A DNA stretch of 64,000 nt, taken from assembly GCF_011326755.1 (NCBI RefSeq), contig NZ_JAAOIE010000008.1:41652-105651 (forward strand). Reading direction: 5' to 3'. Source of the DNA: Cochlodiniinecator piscidefendens (GTDB lineage: Bacteria > Pseudomonadota > Alphaproteobacteria > Rhodobacterales > Rhodobacteraceae). The notes below the pieces were generated by a model. The model saw only the letters and a list, made by a program, of their open reading frames with translations. It made no database searches and was not told where the DNA came from. Positions 43,196 to 52,142 of the stretch are shown one piece after another; the first letter of the stretch is position 1; each line of letters opens with the position of its first letter. Position numbers and translations under genes: made by a program.

Positions 43196-43882
43196 TTAGG
43201 CGTGGGTGATCCTGATTTCAGATACTTCTGAATCCACGGAATGGCACAGCGCTAGAATACGATCCTTTAGGTGGGTTTCCACATACGCCGCATGGAACCT
43301 GCTTGGCGCGCATAGGGTCAAGCGCCCCCCTGCCCTATCCTGACGCACCAAGGATCGCGCCCAGGCCCCGAACAACGCCGGGTCCTCTTGATGCAACACA
43401 GCCTGCGCCAGTGCCCATTCACTGCCATCGCTGAGATCAGGTGGCGCAACACTACCAGACATCGGTAGTGGCACGACCTTAGGATCAGGGGCATCGCCCT
43501 GTTCCATCCGTAACACAAAATCAGGCCCAACAGCGGCCCACTGCGGTTGCGTGGTTTTCAGGATAGCTTCGATATCAATGCTGTATTGTGTGACACGTCC
43601 CCGCGCGCCCTGCCGTCGCACAACAAGCCAGCCCATCGCCCGCAGTTTTGCCATTTCACGTTTGACCGTGCGTTCATCGACAGACCAGAGTTGCGCGATT
43701 TCGCGTTGCCCGACACACAGCTCATCCCGTCCCCAATTGTATCTTGCAGTGATGAGAGTCATCAATCGCAACACCAACCGTTGCGGACCTTTGGCCTGCG
43801 CTAAGGCATAAGACCCCATCGCCGTCAAAAGATCATACTTGCGCGCAGAGGCACTGCGCCCTGTTGCCCTTGGTTGTAGCAT
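43196..43882 (-). CDS. DnaA-like plasmid replication initiator
   Basis: 228 residues from ATG 43882, which has GAGGG 5 nt upstream; an ATG four codons earlier has no such site. The N-terminal half holds a winged helix (VGQREIAQLWSVDERTVKREMAKL) followed by WLVVRRQGARGRVTQYSI. The C-terminal part (WALAQAVLHQEDPALFGAWA ... LTLCAPSRFHAAYVETHLKD) resembles domain I of DnaA (the helicase-contact domain); the DnaA AAA+ domain is absent. Such DnaA-like initiators define a roseobacter plasmid class and sit divergently from parAB, as here. I assign it from this likeness and position; RepA, RepB and RepC types do not fit. Confidence 0.75.
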   Translation of the reverse strand: MLQPRATGRSASARKYDLLTAMGSYALAQAKGPQRLVLRLMTLITARYNWGRDELCVGQREIAQLWSVDERTVKREMAKLRAMGWLVVRRQGARGRVTQYSIDIEAILKTTQPQWAAVGPDFVLRMEQGDAPDPKVVPLPMSGSVAPPDLSDGSEWALAQAVLHQEDPALFGAWARSLVRQDRAGGRLTLCAPSRFHAAYVETHLKDRILALCHSVDSEVSEIRITHA

Positions 43883-44391
43883 CACTGCCCTCATACTACG
43901 TTGCCTGTTGATCCGCCCTGAATGGTTCTGGGCGAATCTGTTCCGGTCTTCGCTGGATTGGCCTTATGGCCTATTATTGCTGAATTCCCGGCAAACGCAA
44001 CGTTCTTTGCTCTCTGCCACTGATTTGCGTCCAATGCGTCGATTCTGTCAAGGGTTTTGGTGGTTTACCTTTTATCCTTCTCTCATTCAAAAAAAGAAAA
44101 AGGGTATTAATAGGTATAGGGGGACAGACAGTATGGCCCCTATTTGCGTATTTTTGTCCCCCATTCTGTTGTGGAGGCTCTAAAACTGTCCCCCAATATA
44201 GGGTGGCGGACGCTATATCGCCGCTGTGGCCTTTGATCCGGCTGGCCGAATCGCTCAGCGCCATAAAATTAAGGCTGTCCCCGTGGGGACATGTTATTTT
44301 CATATTTAGAATATTCGCTTTTGCTTTTTTTGCAAATACAGCGTAAATCAGGGTTGAGCAGTAATTAGCGTTCTATAAGAGAGCAAAGCAG
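43883..44391. other. Probable replication origin and par promoter region
   Basis: 509 bp without a gene, between the initiator and parA. It holds one palindromic parS-like site (44276) and three half-sites TGTCCCCC: 44119-44126 (inverted), 44155-44162 and 44187-44194. ATAGGGG (44116) and CCCCTAT (44137) could form a 7-bp stem. An AT-rich stretch, about 44290-44345, lies just before parA and is a plausible unwinding region. No clear TTATCCACA DnaA box was seen. Origin function is inferred from position. Confidence 0.55.
44276..44291. other. Candidate parS site 2
   Basis: TGTCCCCGTGGGGACA, one mismatch from consensus, 100 bp before the parA start in the intergenic region. ParB or ParA-ParB binding here could also repress par expression. 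Confidence 0.75.
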
Positions 44392-45696
44392 ATGTTTAAT
44401 CACGAAGACCTCGCGCAGATGCAGGCACAGTCCTTAAAGATGCAAGGATGGATCCGCCAACAAACCTTCTCCCCTGAGTTGGCCAAAACCTTGCGCCGCT
44501 TTTCCAGTTGGGAAGTGGGTGAGCTGATCTTTAAGGTCAATCAATCCACACTCCGGGGGCGTCTTGCGGCTGATCCGTCGTTGCCTCAGGGGCAGGTTGA
44601 GGAAGATGGTCGCCAGCGCTGGTATTCGCTTGAGGAAATCAACGAACTGCGCCGCCGTCTAAAGGTGAACCGTAAATCCCTGATGCCCGAACGCCCAGCA
44701 GGTAAACGCGCGATCCGCGCCGCGATTGCGAACTTCAAAGGGGGTGCTGGCAAATCGACGGTCGCCCTGCATTTCGCCCACGCCGCCGCATTGGATGGGT
44801 ACCGTGTGTTGTGTGTGGATTTTGACCCGCAGGCAACGCTGTCGCATTCGATGGGCCTGTTTGATGTGGCCGAGGAATACACCGTTTGGGGGGTTATGGC
44901 GCGCGACCTTATTCATGAAACAGAGCGGATGAATTCCGCAACCCAAGGGGCTGAAAGCGGTGCCGCTCTGCCCCAACGCCAATTGCCCAGTTCCATCACT
45001 GATATGGGTTTGGCCGGTTTGCGAGTGAATGACTTTATCAAACCGACCTCTTGGCCGACGATTGATCTGATCCCAAGCTGCGCCAACGCCGCGTTTGTTG
45101 AATTTGCCTCTGCGCAGTATCGTCACCTTAACCCAGAATGGTCGTTCTTTGCGGCGGTGTCTCGGTATCTTGATAGCATCCCGGATGATGCCTATGACCT
45201 TATCCTTTTTGATTGCCCACCCGCGATTGGCTACCAATCTATGAACGCGGTTTTCGCGGCGGATGTTTTATATGTCCCCTCGGGGCCGGGGTATTGGGAA
45301 TACGATTCAACCACGTCATTTATCGGTCAGTTGGCCGAAGCGTTGGAGGATCTGTCGCGCTTTGCCAATGTTGTCCCCGCGGGGACAATGAACCTGCCAA
45401 AGGTGTTTCACGACGTGCGGTTTTTGTTGACGCGTTACGAACCGAACAACGATTTGCACCGTGCGATGCGTTCTGCGTTTGAAAAGGTTTTTGGCGATAG
45501 AGTGGCGCAAAACCCCATTGAGCTGACCCGCGCTGTTGAACAATCTGGACGGTTCCTAAGTTCGATTTACGAAATTGATTACCGCGATATGACGCGCGAA
45601 ACCTGGCGTCGGGCGCGGACGTCTTTTGATGGGGCGTATGATGAATTCAAATCCCATCTGTTGACCGCGTGGGATAATCTGGAGGATGAGCAATGA
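44392..45696 (+). CDS. parA: ParA-type partition ATPase
   Basis: 434 residues. An N-terminal region of about 100 residues contains a MerR-like helix-turn-helix (WYSLEEINELRRRLKV), as in type Ia ParA and RepA proteins that bind their own operator. The deviant Walker A motif is NFKGGAGKSTVALHFAHAAA (about 113-132). Walker A-prime is VLCVDFDPQATLSHSMG, and Walker B ILFDCPPAIGYQSMNA. It moves replicon copies apart with ParB. GAGAG precedes the ATG, and it is coupled to parB by ATGA. A perfect parS-like palindrome lies within the coding sequence at 45372. Confidence 0.92.
   Translation: MFNHEDLAQMQAQSLKMQGWIRQQTFSPELAKTLRRFSSWEVGELIFKVNQSTLRGRLAADPSLPQGQVEEDGRQRWYSLEEINELRRRLKVNRKSLMPERPAGKRAIRAAIANFKGGAGKSTVALHFAHAAALDGYRVLCVDFDPQATLSHSMGLFDVAEEYTVWGVMARDLIHETERMNSATQGAESGAALPQRQLPSSITDMGLAGLRVNDFIKPTSWPTIDLIPSCANAAFVEFASAQYRHLNPEWSFFAAVSRYLDSIPDDAYDLILFDCPPAIGYQSMNAVFAADVLYVPSGPGYWEYDSTTSFIGQLAEALEDLSRFANVVPAGTMNLPKVFHDVRFLLTRYEPNNDLHRAMRSAFEKVFGDRVAQNPIELTRAVEQSGRFLSSIYEIDYRDMTRETWRRARTSFDGAYDEFKSHLLTAWDNLEDEQ
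45372..45387. other. Candidate parS site 3, inside parA
   Basis: A perfect match to TGTCCCCGCGGGGACA, extended by T/A to an 18-bp palindrome (45371-45388). In frame it encodes Val-Pro-Ala-Gly-Thr. Confidence 0.8.
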
Positions 45697-46754
45697 GTAA
45701 GCGCCGCGTTTTCGATATTGATTTTCCCAGCGACGAACCCGTCGTTCAGGACACCACAAAACCCGAGTCCCGGCGGGGACCGATGGCATCCGCCATTGGT
45801 GAAAACGCCGACGCGATGCGCGAACGTCAATCTGCCGAGGCTCAGATACGTGCCGAAAATGACGCCTTGGCCCATGAACATGTGCGCCTGAAAAAGGCCG
45901 GGCTGATCAATGATCTGATTTCGGTCCATGACATCAAAACAGAAAAGCTAACCCGCGACCGCAAAGATGGGCGCGACGATGATTTGGATGAGCTGAAGCA
46001 ATCCATTCAAAGCGTGGGCCTGTCAAATCCGATCCGGGTGGAACAGTCTGAAGATGGCTTTGAGTTGATCCAAGGCTTTCGGCGTCTGTCTGCTTACCGC
46101 GAACTTTATGCGGAAACCGGGGATGAGGCATTCGCCAAAATCCCAGCAGGCCTGACCGCGAAAGGCGAGGCGTTAGAAGTTCTGTATCGGCGCATGGTGG
46201 ATGAGAACCTCGTGCGGCGTGACATTTCATTTGCCGAGATGGCCGAGCTCGCGCGGGCGTACCGCGATGACAGCGACACGGATTGCGATAGTGTCGAGGC
46301 GGCGGTGGCGCATTTGTTTGGTTCGGCGTCCCGTCAAAAGCGCAGCTATATCCGGCATTTTGTAACGCTGCTGGATGCGATTGGTCACAAGCTAAAATTC
46401 GCAGAGGCCATTCCACGCGCGCTTGGTTTGCAATTGGAAAAACGGCTTGCGTCGGAACCGGGCGCTGCTGCGGCAATGTCTAATGCGTTGGGCGCGGCGA
46501 TGGCGACAACAGAACCATCTGAATTGGCGGTGCTGCGTGAATTGGCCAACCCAAGTGCAAAACCGAAAACACCTGCCGCGCCGAAATCAACGGCGAAAAC
46601 CACGTTTCGTTATGATGTCCCCGCCGGGACGGTGCGCTGTGCTGCGGCGGATGGTCGGATCGAATTGCGGATGGATCGCGATTTTTCTGACCTTGATCGC
46701 CTGAAACTACAAGAAGCCGTGGCGGCATTTTTTGACGCACTTGACGCTGAGTAA
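45693..46754 (+). CDS. parB: ParB-type partition protein
   Basis: 353 residues. The N-terminal region has the ParB/Srx nuclease-fold segment LDELKQSIQSVGLSNPIRVE followed by FELIQGFRRLSAYREL (about 120-135), with the arginine-rich patch. A central helical DNA-binding part includes RDISFAEMAELARAYRDD and SRQKRSYIRHFVTLLDAIGH. The C-terminus (about 305-353) is a likely dimer domain. It overlaps parA by 4 bp and is followed by a terminator. Two parS-like sites lie within it, at 45766 and 46616. Confidence 0.92.
   Translation: MSKRRVFDIDFPSDEPVVQDTTKPESRRGPMASAIGENADAMRERQSAEAQIRAENDALAHEHVRLKKAGLINDLISVHDIKTEKLTRDRKDGRDDDLDELKQSIQSVGLSNPIRVEQSEDGFELIQGFRRLSAYRELYAETGDEAFAKIPAGLTAKGEALEVLYRRMVDENLVRRDISFAEMAELARAYRDDSDTDCDSVEAAVAHLFGSASRQKRSYIRHFVTLLDAIGHKLKFAEAIPRALGLQLEKRLASEPGAAAAMSNALGAAMATTEPSELAVLRELANPSAKPKTPAAPKSTAKTTFRYDVPAGTVRCAAADGRIELRMDRDFSDLDRLKLQEAVAAFFDALDAE
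45766..45781. other. Candidate parS site 4, inside parB
   Basis: AGTCCCGGCGGGGACC; the 14-bp core has one mismatch and the outer bases also differ. The weakest of the six, and read in a different frame from the other coding-sequence copies. Confidence 0.5.
46616..46631. other. Candidate parS site 5, inside parB
   Basis: TGTCCCCGCCGGGACG, two mismatches from consensus. In frame it encodes Val-Pro-Ala-Gly-Thr, as in parA. Confidence 0.6.
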
Positions 46755-46757
46755 AGA

Positions 46758-46786
46758 AAAGGGGAGGGGGATTTCCCCTTTCTTTT
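46758..46786 (+). terminator. Terminator of the parAB operon
   Basis: AAAGGGGA (46758-46765) and TCCCCTTT (46774-46781) form an 8-bp stem with an 8-nt loop, followed by CTTTTT. It starts 4 bp after the parB stop. Confidence 0.85.
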
Positions 46787-47075
46787 TACCTAAGTATTTG
46801 AAAATAAAACAGAATATGTAATTTTTTGGAGAAATCGACGCAAAATACTCGTTTTTACGCAAAAAAGGGTATCCTCTGATGAATTTTGGCGTTTTGACTT
46901 AGCCTCAAAGGTAGGGTTTGCCCTACTTTTGGCGCAAATTTGACACAATATGTTGAAAAATACCCACATTTTGTGGCGGTAACCAAAAAAATTACTAGCC
47001 GAGATTCCAAAATAGTTTTATGGAATACGAAAGATAACCGGATATAAATCCGACAAAAACATAGAGCGGTACATA
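46787..47075. promoter_or_regulatory. Intergenic region upstream of the adhesin gene
   Basis: 289 AT-rich bases with no convincing gene. AAAGGTAGGG (46907-46916) and CCCTACTTTT (46921-46930) form a 10-bp stem with one G-U pair and a 4-nt loop. ATTCCA (47004) and TGGAAT (47021) form a possible operator about 50 bp before the adhesin start. The adhesin ATG has no strong ribosome-binding site. The region presumably holds the adhesin promoter; none can be pinned down. Confidence 0.4.
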
Positions 47076-50000
47076 ATGATTACAGTGGATTACACAATCC
47101 GCGATAACGCGGGCGTTTCCTATAGTGGTGCGTCTACGGGTGCGGAACAAACATCAATTTTCACAGCAGTTAGCAAAGACGTTTCTCTGAATCTCAGTCC
47201 AAGTGACGTGTCAGGGTATGAACGCGCAGGCCAAGACCTTCGTGTGGTTTTGCTAAGTGGCGAAGTTATTATTCTAGAGAACTTCTACTCCGAAGGGGTG
47301 ACGGGCGATAAGAGCTTATTCCTCAGCGAGAACGGCGAACTGATCGAAGTCACACTGGTCGAAGACGGCAATGGTGGTTTGTTCGCACAATACAATACCC
47401 ATGATATCGCGGGTAAGTGGTCTGAATACGATGATCTCGTGTTCCTTGATATCGAACGCATTGAACCAGTTGTTGCACCTTTGGTCGCGCCATTGCTTGG
47501 TGGTTTTGGCGGCGTTGGTATTGCGGGCGCTGCGGGTGCTGCTGTTGTTGGCGGCGCGCTGATCGGTGGCGGTGGTGACAGTGTTGCTGTTCCAACCGTA
47601 AACGGTGGCGATCTGGTGATTGGCGGAACATCCACAGAAACACCAACTGTTTCTGGTACCGGTGAACCTGGGCATTCTGTTGCTGTAACTGTTGGCGGTG
47701 TGACCGAAACAGTTGTGATTGACGACAGCGGAAACTGGAAAGTTACCTTTGACCCATTCCCTGAGGATGGCGTTTATACGGCTGAAGTCGTTGTCACCAC
47801 ACCCGAAGGTGAAACCACAACCTTGGTTGGGCCAAGCCTAGACTTTGATACAACCGCACCAGAAGTTGTTGTTGAAACTGGCACCGGTTCTGTTGGCGAT
47901 AATATTAATGCTGTTGGCCACGCAAGCGGCGCAACCATTTCCGGTACCGGCGAAGTGGGTTCAACGGTTGTTGTAGAAATCCAAGGCACATCGCACAGCG
48001 TTGTTGTTGGCGAAGGCGGTTCATGGTCAGTGAACTTTGAAACCAGTGAAATTACGACTGGCGAATATACTTCTGACGTGACCATCACCACAACGGACGT
48101 GCGCGGTAACAGCCGCACTGTGACCGATACATTGGTTGTGGATACGGTTGCTCCGGTTGCTGAAATCTCAACCATCGAAGGCGACAACACAATTAATGGT
48201 TCTGAACTGTCTGATGGTATCGTCATCGAAGGTACAGGCGAGGCAGGCGCGCGCGCGGTTATCGAACTGAACGGCGAAACCCGCGAAGTGGTGATCAGCG
48301 AAAACGGCACATGGTCTGTTAGCTTTGAAGCAACAACACTGGCCGGCGGCACATATGACACCACAGTCAGCGTCACCACATTTGATGCGGTTGGCAACAG
48401 CAGCTCTGTGTCCCAAGTTGTGCATGTCGATACCGAAGGCAACGTATCGCTTGGTGGAAACATTGAGGGCGACAATATCGTCAACGCAGCAGAGCAATCT
48501 GACGGTGTGGTTCTGAACGGTGTTGCTGAGGCAGGTTCAAGTGTTGTTGTGACATTGCAGGGCGTTTCACACACCGTGATCGCAGATGCTGATGGCAACT
48601 GGACTGCAAACTTCACCGCGTCCGAAGTCCCCGCGGGGACATATGATGCGACCATCACTGCGGTTGCAACGGATGCGGCTGGCAACGTGACCACGGCGGA
48701 AGGTTCTGTTCGGATTGATACAGAGGCGACCGTTTCTGTGAACTCTAACATCGAAATCGACAACGTGATCAACGCGGTTGAACAGTCTGATGGTGTGACG
48801 CTTACAGGTCTGGCCGAAGCAGGTTCATCTGTTGTTGTGACGCTTCAGGGTGTTTCACATACTGTGACGGCTGATAGCGATGGGAACTGGTCCGCGAACT
48901 TTACCGCGACTGAAATTCCAGCAGGCACATATGATGCGGCGATCACTGCGGTTGCAACAGATCTTGCGGGTAACACCAGCACTGCAAACGGGTCGGTTCA
49001 TGTGGACACGGAAACATCTGTTTCCATCGGCACAAATCATGCTGGCGGCGATAGCATCATCAATGCGGCTGAATCTGCGACTGACATCGTGTTGAACGGT
49101 GTTGCTGAAGCGGGCGCAAGTGTTGAAGTTTCTATCGGTTCTGTCACCCGCACAGCGGTTGTCGATGCCAATGGCAACTGGACTGCGACATTTGCAGCCG
49201 GGTCTTTGCCAGGCGGTGAATATGACACAACCGTTGTTGCAGTTGCGACTGACGCGGCTGGCAACAGCTCTACCGCGACGACGGCCATTCGTGTGGATAC
49301 GGTTGTTGGCGAAGTTGCTTTGTCAACGTTGCCTATCGAAATTGACGACACCATCAACGCTGTCGAAAGCGCAGACGGTGTGATGATCAATGGTACAGCG
49401 ACACCGGGTCTGACTGTGACCGTGCAATTGGGAACTGTGACGCATACAGCGCTTGCTGACGCCAATGGTAACTGGAGCTCAAATTTTGCTGCGGGTGAAA
49501 TCACACCGGGCACTTACACTGCGCCGATTACTGCGACCATCACAGATGACGCGGGCAACACACGTACTGTGACCGACAGCGTTCAGGTTGATACCGAAGT
49601 CACCAACTACACAGCCAATACCGCGTCAATCGCGGGGGATGATGTGATCAACGCAGCTGAAGCCAACGCAGGCGTGACCATAACCGGTACAACGGAACCA
49701 GGTTCAACTGTTTTGGTTCAGGTTGGGTCTGTCACGAAATCTGCAACTGTGGATGCCAACGGCAACTGGACTGTGACCTATAACGCAGGTGATATTCCAG
49801 CGGGTGAATATGACGCGGCCATCACGGCAACGGCAACAGATGCGGCGGGTAACGTTAGCACGCTGACCGATAATGTGCGTGTTGATACCGGTGTGAACGC
49901 ATTGACCATGGGCACCACCACCGAAGGCGACGATGTTGTGAATGCGGCAGAGCGCGCAGATGGTGTGACCCTGAACGGTGTGACGGAGCCGGGTTCAACC

Positions 50001-50747
50001 GTGGTTGTGAACGTTCAAGGTGTAGATCGTACCGCGACTGTTGACGGCAACGGCAACTGGACTGTGACCTTTGCGGCCACAGACATTCCCGAAGGCACCT
50101 ACACAGCAACAGCAACTGTGACCGCAACAGATGCAGCGGGCAACAGCCGCAGCATCAGCGATACCTTTGCCGTAGATACCGCGATTGACACACCTGATGT
50201 TGAGGCTGTTACCTTCTTTGGGGCGACTGTCGGCGGGATCGTTGTGGACAGTTCTTCTGATGCCTTCTCAGTAAGCCAGCTGAACGCCAATGGTACGGTT
50301 GAAAACCCAACCTTTACCCAATCGTCACTCGGCAATCTGGGTACGCAGTTTACCTTTAACTCACCCGTTCCGGATGGCACGCATTTGGTGATTTCATCTG
50401 AGGATGCTGCGGGCAACAGATCTGGCACTTTGTTGGTTCTCGAAGATAACGCAACAAACGCCAACACGTTGAACAATGCCGGTTTGTCTAACTTTGATAT
50501 TGGTGCGATCAATCTGGATTACGCGGATCAGGCTAATTTGGTTCTGACCGAAAACCAGATCATGGAAATGTCAGGTTCGTCTGACACCTTGATGGTGCAT
50601 GGCGGAAATGACGATACACTGACTGTTGCGGGTGCAACCCGTACGCTTGAAGTTCGTCAGATTGATGGCCAATCCTACGACGTCTACACCATCGGTTCTG
50701 ATGGGGCGACTTTGGTTGTCGAACAAGACATCAACGTTATTATCTAA
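47076..50747 (+). CDS. Large repetitive biofilm-type adhesin, type I secreted
   Basis: 1223 residues. The N-terminal part (about 1-185) resembles the BapA/Bap prefix-like domain and ends in a Gly/Ala-rich hydrophobic stretch (PLLGGFGGVGIAGAAGAAVV). Nine Ig-like repeats of about 97 residues follow (about 188-1038). Each carries a DxxGNWxxxF core, a TATDAAGN-type strand and a closing VDT. The unrepeated C-terminus (about 1039-1223) ends in an acidic, hydrophobic tail, as expected for a C-terminal type I export signal. There is no Sec signal and no clear RTX nonapeptide run. The next three genes encode a complete type I exporter. Probably surface attachment or biofilm; homologous function only inferred. 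A parS-like site lies in repeat 4. Confidence 0.87.
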   Translation: MITVDYTIRDNAGVSYSGASTGAEQTSIFTAVSKDVSLNLSPSDVSGYERAGQDLRVVLLSGEVIILENFYSEGVTGDKSLFLSENGELIEVTLVEDGNGGLFAQYNTHDIAGKWSEYDDLVFLDIERIEPVVAPLVAPLLGGFGGVGIAGAAGAAVVGGALIGGGGDSVAVPTVNGGDLVIGGTSTETPTVSGTGEPGHSVAVTVGGVTETVVIDDSGNWKVTFDPFPEDGVYTAEVVVTTPEGETTTLVGPSLDFDTTAPEVVVETGTGSVGDNINAVGHASGATISGTGEVGSTVVVEIQGTSHSVVVGEGGSWSVNFETSEITTGEYTSDVTITTTDVRGNSRTVTDTLVVDTVAPVAEISTIEGDNTINGSELSDGIVIEGTGEAGARAVIELNGETREVVISENGTWSVSFEATTLAGGTYDTTVSVTTFDAVGNSSSVSQVVHVDTEGNVSLGGNIEGDNIVNAAEQSDGVVLNGVAEAGSSVVVTLQGVSHTVIADADGNWTANFTASEVPAGTYDATITAVATDAAGNVTTAEGSVRIDTEATVSVNSNIEIDNVINAVEQSDGVTLTGLAEAGSSVVVTLQGVSHTVTADSDGNWSANFTATEIPAGTYDAAITAVATDLAGNTSTANGSVHVDTETSVSIGTNHAGGDSIINAAESATDIVLNGVAEAGASVEVSIGSVTRTAVVDANGNWTATFAAGSLPGGEYDTTVVAVATDAAGNSSTATTAIRVDTVVGEVALSTLPIEIDDTINAVESADGVMINGTATPGLTVTVQLGTVTHTALADANGNWSSNFAAGEITPGTYTAPITATITDDAGNTRTVTDSVQVDTEVTNYTANTASIAGDDVINAAEANAGVTITGTTEPGSTVLVQVGSVTKSATVDANGNWTVTYNAGDIPAGEYDAAITATATDAAGNVSTLTDNVRVDTGVNALTMGTTTEGDDVVNAAERADGVTLNGVTEPGSTVVVNVQGVDRTATVDGNGNWTVTFAATDIPEGTYTATATVTATDAAGNSRSISDTFAVDTAIDTPDVEAVTFFGATVGGIVVDSSSDAFSVSQLNANGTVENPTFTQSSLGNLGTQFTFNSPVPDGTHLVISSEDAAGNRSGTLLVLEDNATNANTLNNAGLSNFDIGAINLDYADQANLVLTENQIMEMSGSSDTLMVHGGNDDTLTVAGATRTLEVRQIDGQSYDVYTIGSDGATLVVEQDINVII
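47640..50193 (+). repeat. Nine tandem Ig-like repeats in the adhesin
   Basis: About 290 bp per unit. Units 4 and 5 (about 48430-49010) are the most alike, sharing EAGSSVVVTLQGVSHTV. Units 1-3 are more diverged, pointing to older duplications at the N-terminal side. Confidence 0.85.
48626..48641. other. Candidate parS site 6, inside the adhesin gene
   Basis: AGTCCCCGCGGGGACA, one mismatch at the first base; the inner 14 bp are a perfect palindrome. It encodes Val-Pro-Ala-Gly-Thr in repeat 4. The sister repeat 5 has the near-equivalent peptide (Ile for Val) from different codons (48915-48929). Confidence 0.65.
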
Positions 50748-50754
50748 ACAGCGC

Positions 50755-50785
50755 CGGGGGCAGGGTGGTTTCACATCTGCCCCCG
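50755..50785 (+). terminator. Hairpin after the adhesin gene
   Basis: CGGGGGCAG (50755-50763) and CTGCCCCCG (50777-50785) form a 9-bp stem with a 13-nt loop. There is no T-run, so it may stabilise the adhesin mRNA or partially separate it from the exporter genes rather than terminate fully. Confidence 0.45.
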
Positions 50786-50819
50786 AACAATATCCTTCGT
50801 ACAAAGAAAGGGTGCGCGC

Positions 50820-52142
50820 ATGAGGCAGGTAAATCTAGCAGTACTATTCGTCGCCATGACGGCCCTAACAGGGTGCATGGACGCATTGCCCGACGGAATG
50901 CCGTTTGGGCTAGGGCAGGGGCGCGAAACAGAGACCGAAGAGGTCAGCCGCCAAGCCAGCACATTTGAACAAGAAGAAGAGGGTGAAAACCGCTCTGAGA
51001 TCATCGACGCGCTATTGGCACGTCAAAGCGTTCTGACCAGTGGCAGTGCTTTTGCAACTGTAGCGGATGGGGCGCTTGATGCTGATTCACGCGCGTCTGC
51101 GGCGGAATTGCATAGCGCACGTTTGCGCGCTGAGGCGACGTCTCGCAATTGGTTGCCAACCTTGGGGCCAAATATCAGTCTGACCAGTCTTGGCGAAATC
51201 GTAAGCAGCATTTTGATTGAACAGGTTTTGTTCGACAATGGACGGCGGCGTGCGGAACGTGCATTTGCCGCTGCGGATGTTGAGGTGGCAGCGGTCAATC
51301 TGTCGGAAGATTTGAACGGGCGTGTGTTTACCGCGCTGTCGCTTTTTATCACCGGGCAGAAATCCGAAGAAAAGGCAGCGATCAGCGCGCGTGCTTTGAC
51401 GCGGATGTATGAATTTGAACGCATTGTGATTGGCCGTATTGAGGGCGGTGTTTCGGATCAGGCGGATCGCCGGGTGATTGAATCCAAACTTAACGATATG
51501 CGGTCTGCACAGTCCTCAGCTCAAGAAGCGGCGCAAACCGCGCGCGCTGAACTCTATGCGATGACCGGGCAGGATTTCACGGGCGCAGGCGCGGGGCAGG
51601 GGGCCTTTTCGGTTGAGGGGCAAACGAACCTTTCCGTTTTGCGCGCACAGGCCGAAGCAACCCGCACCGTTGCACAGGCGACGATTGATCGGGCCGGGCT
51701 TTTGCCGGGTTTGACAGCCTCGGCCAATGTGACGGGTGACGGCACAACCGGCGGCCTAACCGCAAGCAGTGAACAGGGCATTGGTTTTGGAACCGGTGCA
51801 AGTTTACGCGCGATTGAGGCCAGCCGCGAAACCGCCGATCGCCGTGTGAATGAGGCCCGCGAAACCGCGCGCCGCAGTCAAAGTCGGCTTGAGCAACGGT
51901 TGGCCAGTTATCGCCGCCAAGAGAGCGAGGCCGAAATGCTGGTCCGCGAAAGTCGCGGCACCTTCCGCCTGTTCCAAGATCAGTTTCAGGCGGGGCAACG
52001 GTCTGTTTTGGATGTGGTCAGCATCTATGAACAACTGGTGCAGCGTGAACAGGCACATGTGGATGCAAAGTACGAAGTTCTGCTGATCCAGATGGAAATG
52101 GCCCGCGATGCAGGCATATTGGCTGACGGAGATGCGATTTGA
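50820..52142 (+). CDS. TolC-family outer membrane lipoprotein of type I secretion
   Basis: 440 residues. A lipoprotein signal (VNLAVLFVAMTALTGC) has lipobox LTGC, so the mature protein starts at Cys 19. An acidic linker precedes TolC-type helical repeats (ADGALDADSRASAAELHSAR to the C-terminus). AAAGGG precedes the ATG. It forms the outer-membrane channel for the adhesin. Its end overlaps the ABC exporter start as TTGA. Confidence 0.87.
   Translation: MRQVNLAVLFVAMTALTGCMDALPDGMPFGLGQGRETETEEVSRQASTFEQEEEGENRSEIIDALLARQSVLTSGSAFATVADGALDADSRASAAELHSARLRAEATSRNWLPTLGPNISLTSLGEIVSSILIEQVLFDNGRRRAERAFAAADVEVAAVNLSEDLNGRVFTALSLFITGQKSEEKAAISARALTRMYEFERIVIGRIEGGVSDQADRRVIESKLNDMRSAQSSAQEAAQTARAELYAMTGQDFTGAGAGQGAFSVEGQTNLSVLRAQAEATRTVAQATIDRAGLLPGLTASANVTGDGTTGGLTASSEQGIGFGTGASLRAIEASRETADRRVNEARETARRSQSRLEQRLASYRRQESEAEMLVRESRGTFRLFQDQFQAGQRSVLDVVSIYEQLVQREQAHVDAKYEVLLIQMEMARDAGILADGDAI

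Noticed and set aside
43196..46754. repABC-type replicon
   Set aside because: The partition genes are followed by a terminator and an adhesin, not repC; the initiator is divergent and has a DnaA domain I-like C-terminus.
47774..48772. 332-residue open frame on the minus strand across the adhesin repeats
   Set aside because: Low-complexity Ser/Thr/Val translation that mirrors the adhesin repeats; no ribosome-binding site or family likeness.
47640..50193. Regular repeats considered as a CRISPR or minisatellite array
   Set aside because: Units are about 290 bp, stay in frame, and diverge as protein repeats; there are no short direct repeats with unique spacers.
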